Of a stretch of 64,000 nucleotides of DNA, positions 62,197-64,000 are shown one piece after another. The notes under the pieces are model-generated. The model worked only from the letters and a program-made list of their open reading frames with translations. It had not been told where the DNA came from and ran no database searches. The position numbers and the translations under genes are program-made. Source of the DNA: Prochlorococcus sp. AG-363-A03. GTDB taxonomy: Bacteria; Cyanobacteriota; Cyanobacteriia; PCC-6307; Cyanobiaceae. The stretch's first letter is position 1. Each line of letters starts with the position of its first letter. The stretch is from assembly GCA_003280445.1 (NCBI GenBank), contig QCEW01000003.1, positions 39,477-103,476 of the forward strand, given 5' to 3'.

Positions 62197-63630
62197 TTAT
62201 TGACTAACAACCCAAGTATCCTTGCAACCACCTCCTTGCGAAGAGTTAACAATTAAAGAATCACGTTTTAAGGCTACTCTTGTTAATCCTCCTGGGCTTA
62301 CCCAAGTATTCTTTCCTCGCAAAACATAGGGTCTTAAATCAACATGACAAGGATAAACTTCACCATCACTAAGTGATGGAACTGTAGACAAATCTAAGGT
62401 TGGTTGAGCTATATAATTTCTTGGATTAGCTTTTATTTTTGCTGAAAATCTATCAATATCAATTTGAGAAGAATGTGGCCCAATCAACATTCCATACCCC
62501 CCTGCTTCAGATACACTTTTTACAACTAATTTAGCAAGATTTTCTAGTACAAAATTCAGATCCTTTGATTTTGCACAAACATATGTTTTGACATTATTAA
62601 TAAGTGGTTCTTCTTTTAAGTAATATCTAATCATATCAGGCACAAAAGTATAAATTAATTTATCATCAGCTAGCCCTGTTCCTGGGGCATTTGCAATAGC
62701 CACTCTACCTTTTCTCATTACATCAATAAGCCCTGGGACTCCCAGCATTGAATCTTTTCTAAAAAATTTAGGATCTAAGAAATCATCATCTATTCGACGA
62801 TAAATTACATCAACTTTTTTAATACCAGAAGTAGTTTTCAAATAAACATTTTGGTTTTGACAAACTAAATCAGTTCCCTCTACTAATTGAATTCCCATTT
62901 GCTGAGCTAAGTAACTGTGCTCAAAATATGCGCTATTAAATACTCCAGGAGTCAATAGAACAACTTTTGGGCTATCAGTCCAAACAGCCAATTCCTGTAA
63001 AGATTTCAGCAAGTACGATGGATAATCATCAATAGGCCTAACAACCCTCCCATTAAAAAGGCTGGGGAAAATCCTTTTCATGACTAATCTATTTTCCAAG
63101 AAATAAGCAACTCCTGAAGGGCAGCGAAGATTATCCTCTAAAACCAGCCACTCCCCTTTTCCATCTCTAATAAGATCAAGACCAGATATATGGCACCATT
63201 TCCCTAAAGGAAGAACAAAACCCTGCATTTGAGGTCTCCAGCCATCAGAACTTTCTATAAAATCTCGTGGAATAATTCCATCATTAATTATTTGTTGTTT
63301 TCCATATACATCAGCTAAAAATAAATCTATTGCTTCGAGTCTTTGTATGAGTCCTCTCTCTAAATCCAACCATTCCGAAGAACCAATAACCCTGGGCAAA
63401 GGGTCAAATGGAAGAATCCTTTCGGAACCTTTATTACCAGAATCATTGAGACGGAAAGTTGCCCCATGTCGAAGAAGAAGTTTTCTTGCGATTTCATGAC
63501 TTATGTTCAATTGGTCTAAGCCCATCTCTCTTAAAGAAGAAAGCAATGGCTCTAGAGCTGATCTCGGTAAAAAATCATCAGAGGAAAAGTATTCATCGTA
63601 GCCTGTTTTTGGTTGATAATCTTTAAACAA
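62197..63630 (-). CDS. circularly permuted ATP-grasp type 2 protein (DUF404/407)
   Basis: GLIQRLEAIDLFLADVYGKQQIINDGIIP, SGLDLIRDGKGEWLVLEDNLRCPSGVAYFLENRLVMKRIFPSLF, VVKSVSEAGGYGMLIGPHSS. Confidence 0.94.
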   Translation of the reverse strand: MFKDYQPKTGYDEYFSSDDFLPRSALEPLLSSLREMGLDQLNISHEIARKLLLRHGATFRLNDSGNKGSERILPFDPLPRVIGSSEWLDLERGLIQRLEAIDLFLADVYGKQQIINDGIIPRDFIESSDGWRPQMQGFVLPLGKWCHISGLDLIRDGKGEWLVLEDNLRCPSGVAYFLENRLVMKRIFPSLFNGRVVRPIDDYPSYLLKSLQELAVWTDSPKVVLLTPGVFNSAYFEHSYLAQQMGIQLVEGTDLVCQNQNVYLKTTSGIKKVDVIYRRIDDDFLDPKFFRKDSMLGVPGLIDVMRKGRVAIANAPGTGLADDKLIYTFVPDMIRYYLKEEPLINNVKTYVCAKSKDLNFVLENLAKLVVKSVSEAGGYGMLIGPHSSQIDIDRFSAKIKANPRNYIAQPTLDLSTVPSLSDGEVYPCHVDLRPYVLRGKNTWVSPGGLTRVALKRDSLIVNSSQGGGCKDTWVVSQ

Positions 63631-64000
63631 ATCAACCTCAAAAACTATATAGAATATGAATCAAGTTATTAATTAGTCAGGTAGCCAAAAATACAAAATG
63701 CGTCTTAAAAAATTTATTAGTATTCATATGTATATTTTAATACAGTTTAAAAAGTATAAGTAATTTAGAAAAAAAATACATTTAAACATCAATTAAATAG
63801 CAAAAGCAAAAAACATCTAATCCCCAAAGAGGAATTACCTATAATTTTTATGAAAAAAAGAAAAGTAATTAAGTCAACTTATCGTATAAGAAAAAATTAT
63901 TTGTCTAACTAGATTTACTAATTCTCTGTAACCAGATTTTGGTGAGTTTACCCATCCTTGATATCTGATTTAGAAGCTAAATTCCGTTTGTCAGATTTAA

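Noticed and set aside
1-64000. Mobile elements, prophage or genomic island
   Set aside because: No transposase, integrase, phage structural genes or insertion-sequence inverted repeats recognised; only one tRNA and its flank is ordinary.

Overview
The window is an AT-rich, gene-dense cyanobacterial chromosome segment. Gene content fits a low-light-type Prochlorococcus: a tandem array of Pcb chlorophyll-binding antenna genes, a ferredoxin-NADP reductase without a CpcD linker domain, SasA, CytM, PetG, ChlI and CrtL. The genus is inferred from content, not searched. From left to right it holds the malQ 5' end (partial), prs, pepN, a possible CpeS-like protein, sasA, tRNA-Glu(TTC), petH, zwf-opcA-cobB, a RecD-like helicase, a DUF212/PAP2-like protein, crtE, folD, a 7TM-HD phosphohydrolase, leuA, a GH57 protein, crtL, gyrA, guaB, trxA, hisH, rsmD, petG, cytM, a SpoU-type methyltransferase, a beta-lactamase-like protein, chlI, ruvC, a 5-FCL-like protein, sufE, hom, a partial peptide-type ABC transporter, a DUF1400-like hydrolase, an MFS transporter, a PfkB kinase, small ORFs, a MIF homologue, a DCC protein, five pcb genes, a DUF2805/DUF2256/photolyase-related/peroxiredoxin/FAD-domain/SDR cluster, a ribbon-helix-helix protein, and a transglutaminase/alpha-E/ATP-grasp operon. 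The main items for follow-up are: (1) the photolyase-like cluster, including a protein with a photolyase FAD domain, no N-terminal antenna domain, and an unexplained C-terminal domain; (2) a perfect 17-bp inverted repeat with a GAAA loop ending one base before the PfkB start codon; (3) the five-copy pcb array with two embedded opposite-strand small membrane ORFs; (4) a 26-nt inverted repeat in front of the ribbon-helix-helix gene. All identifications come from reading motifs and translations; no database search was run.
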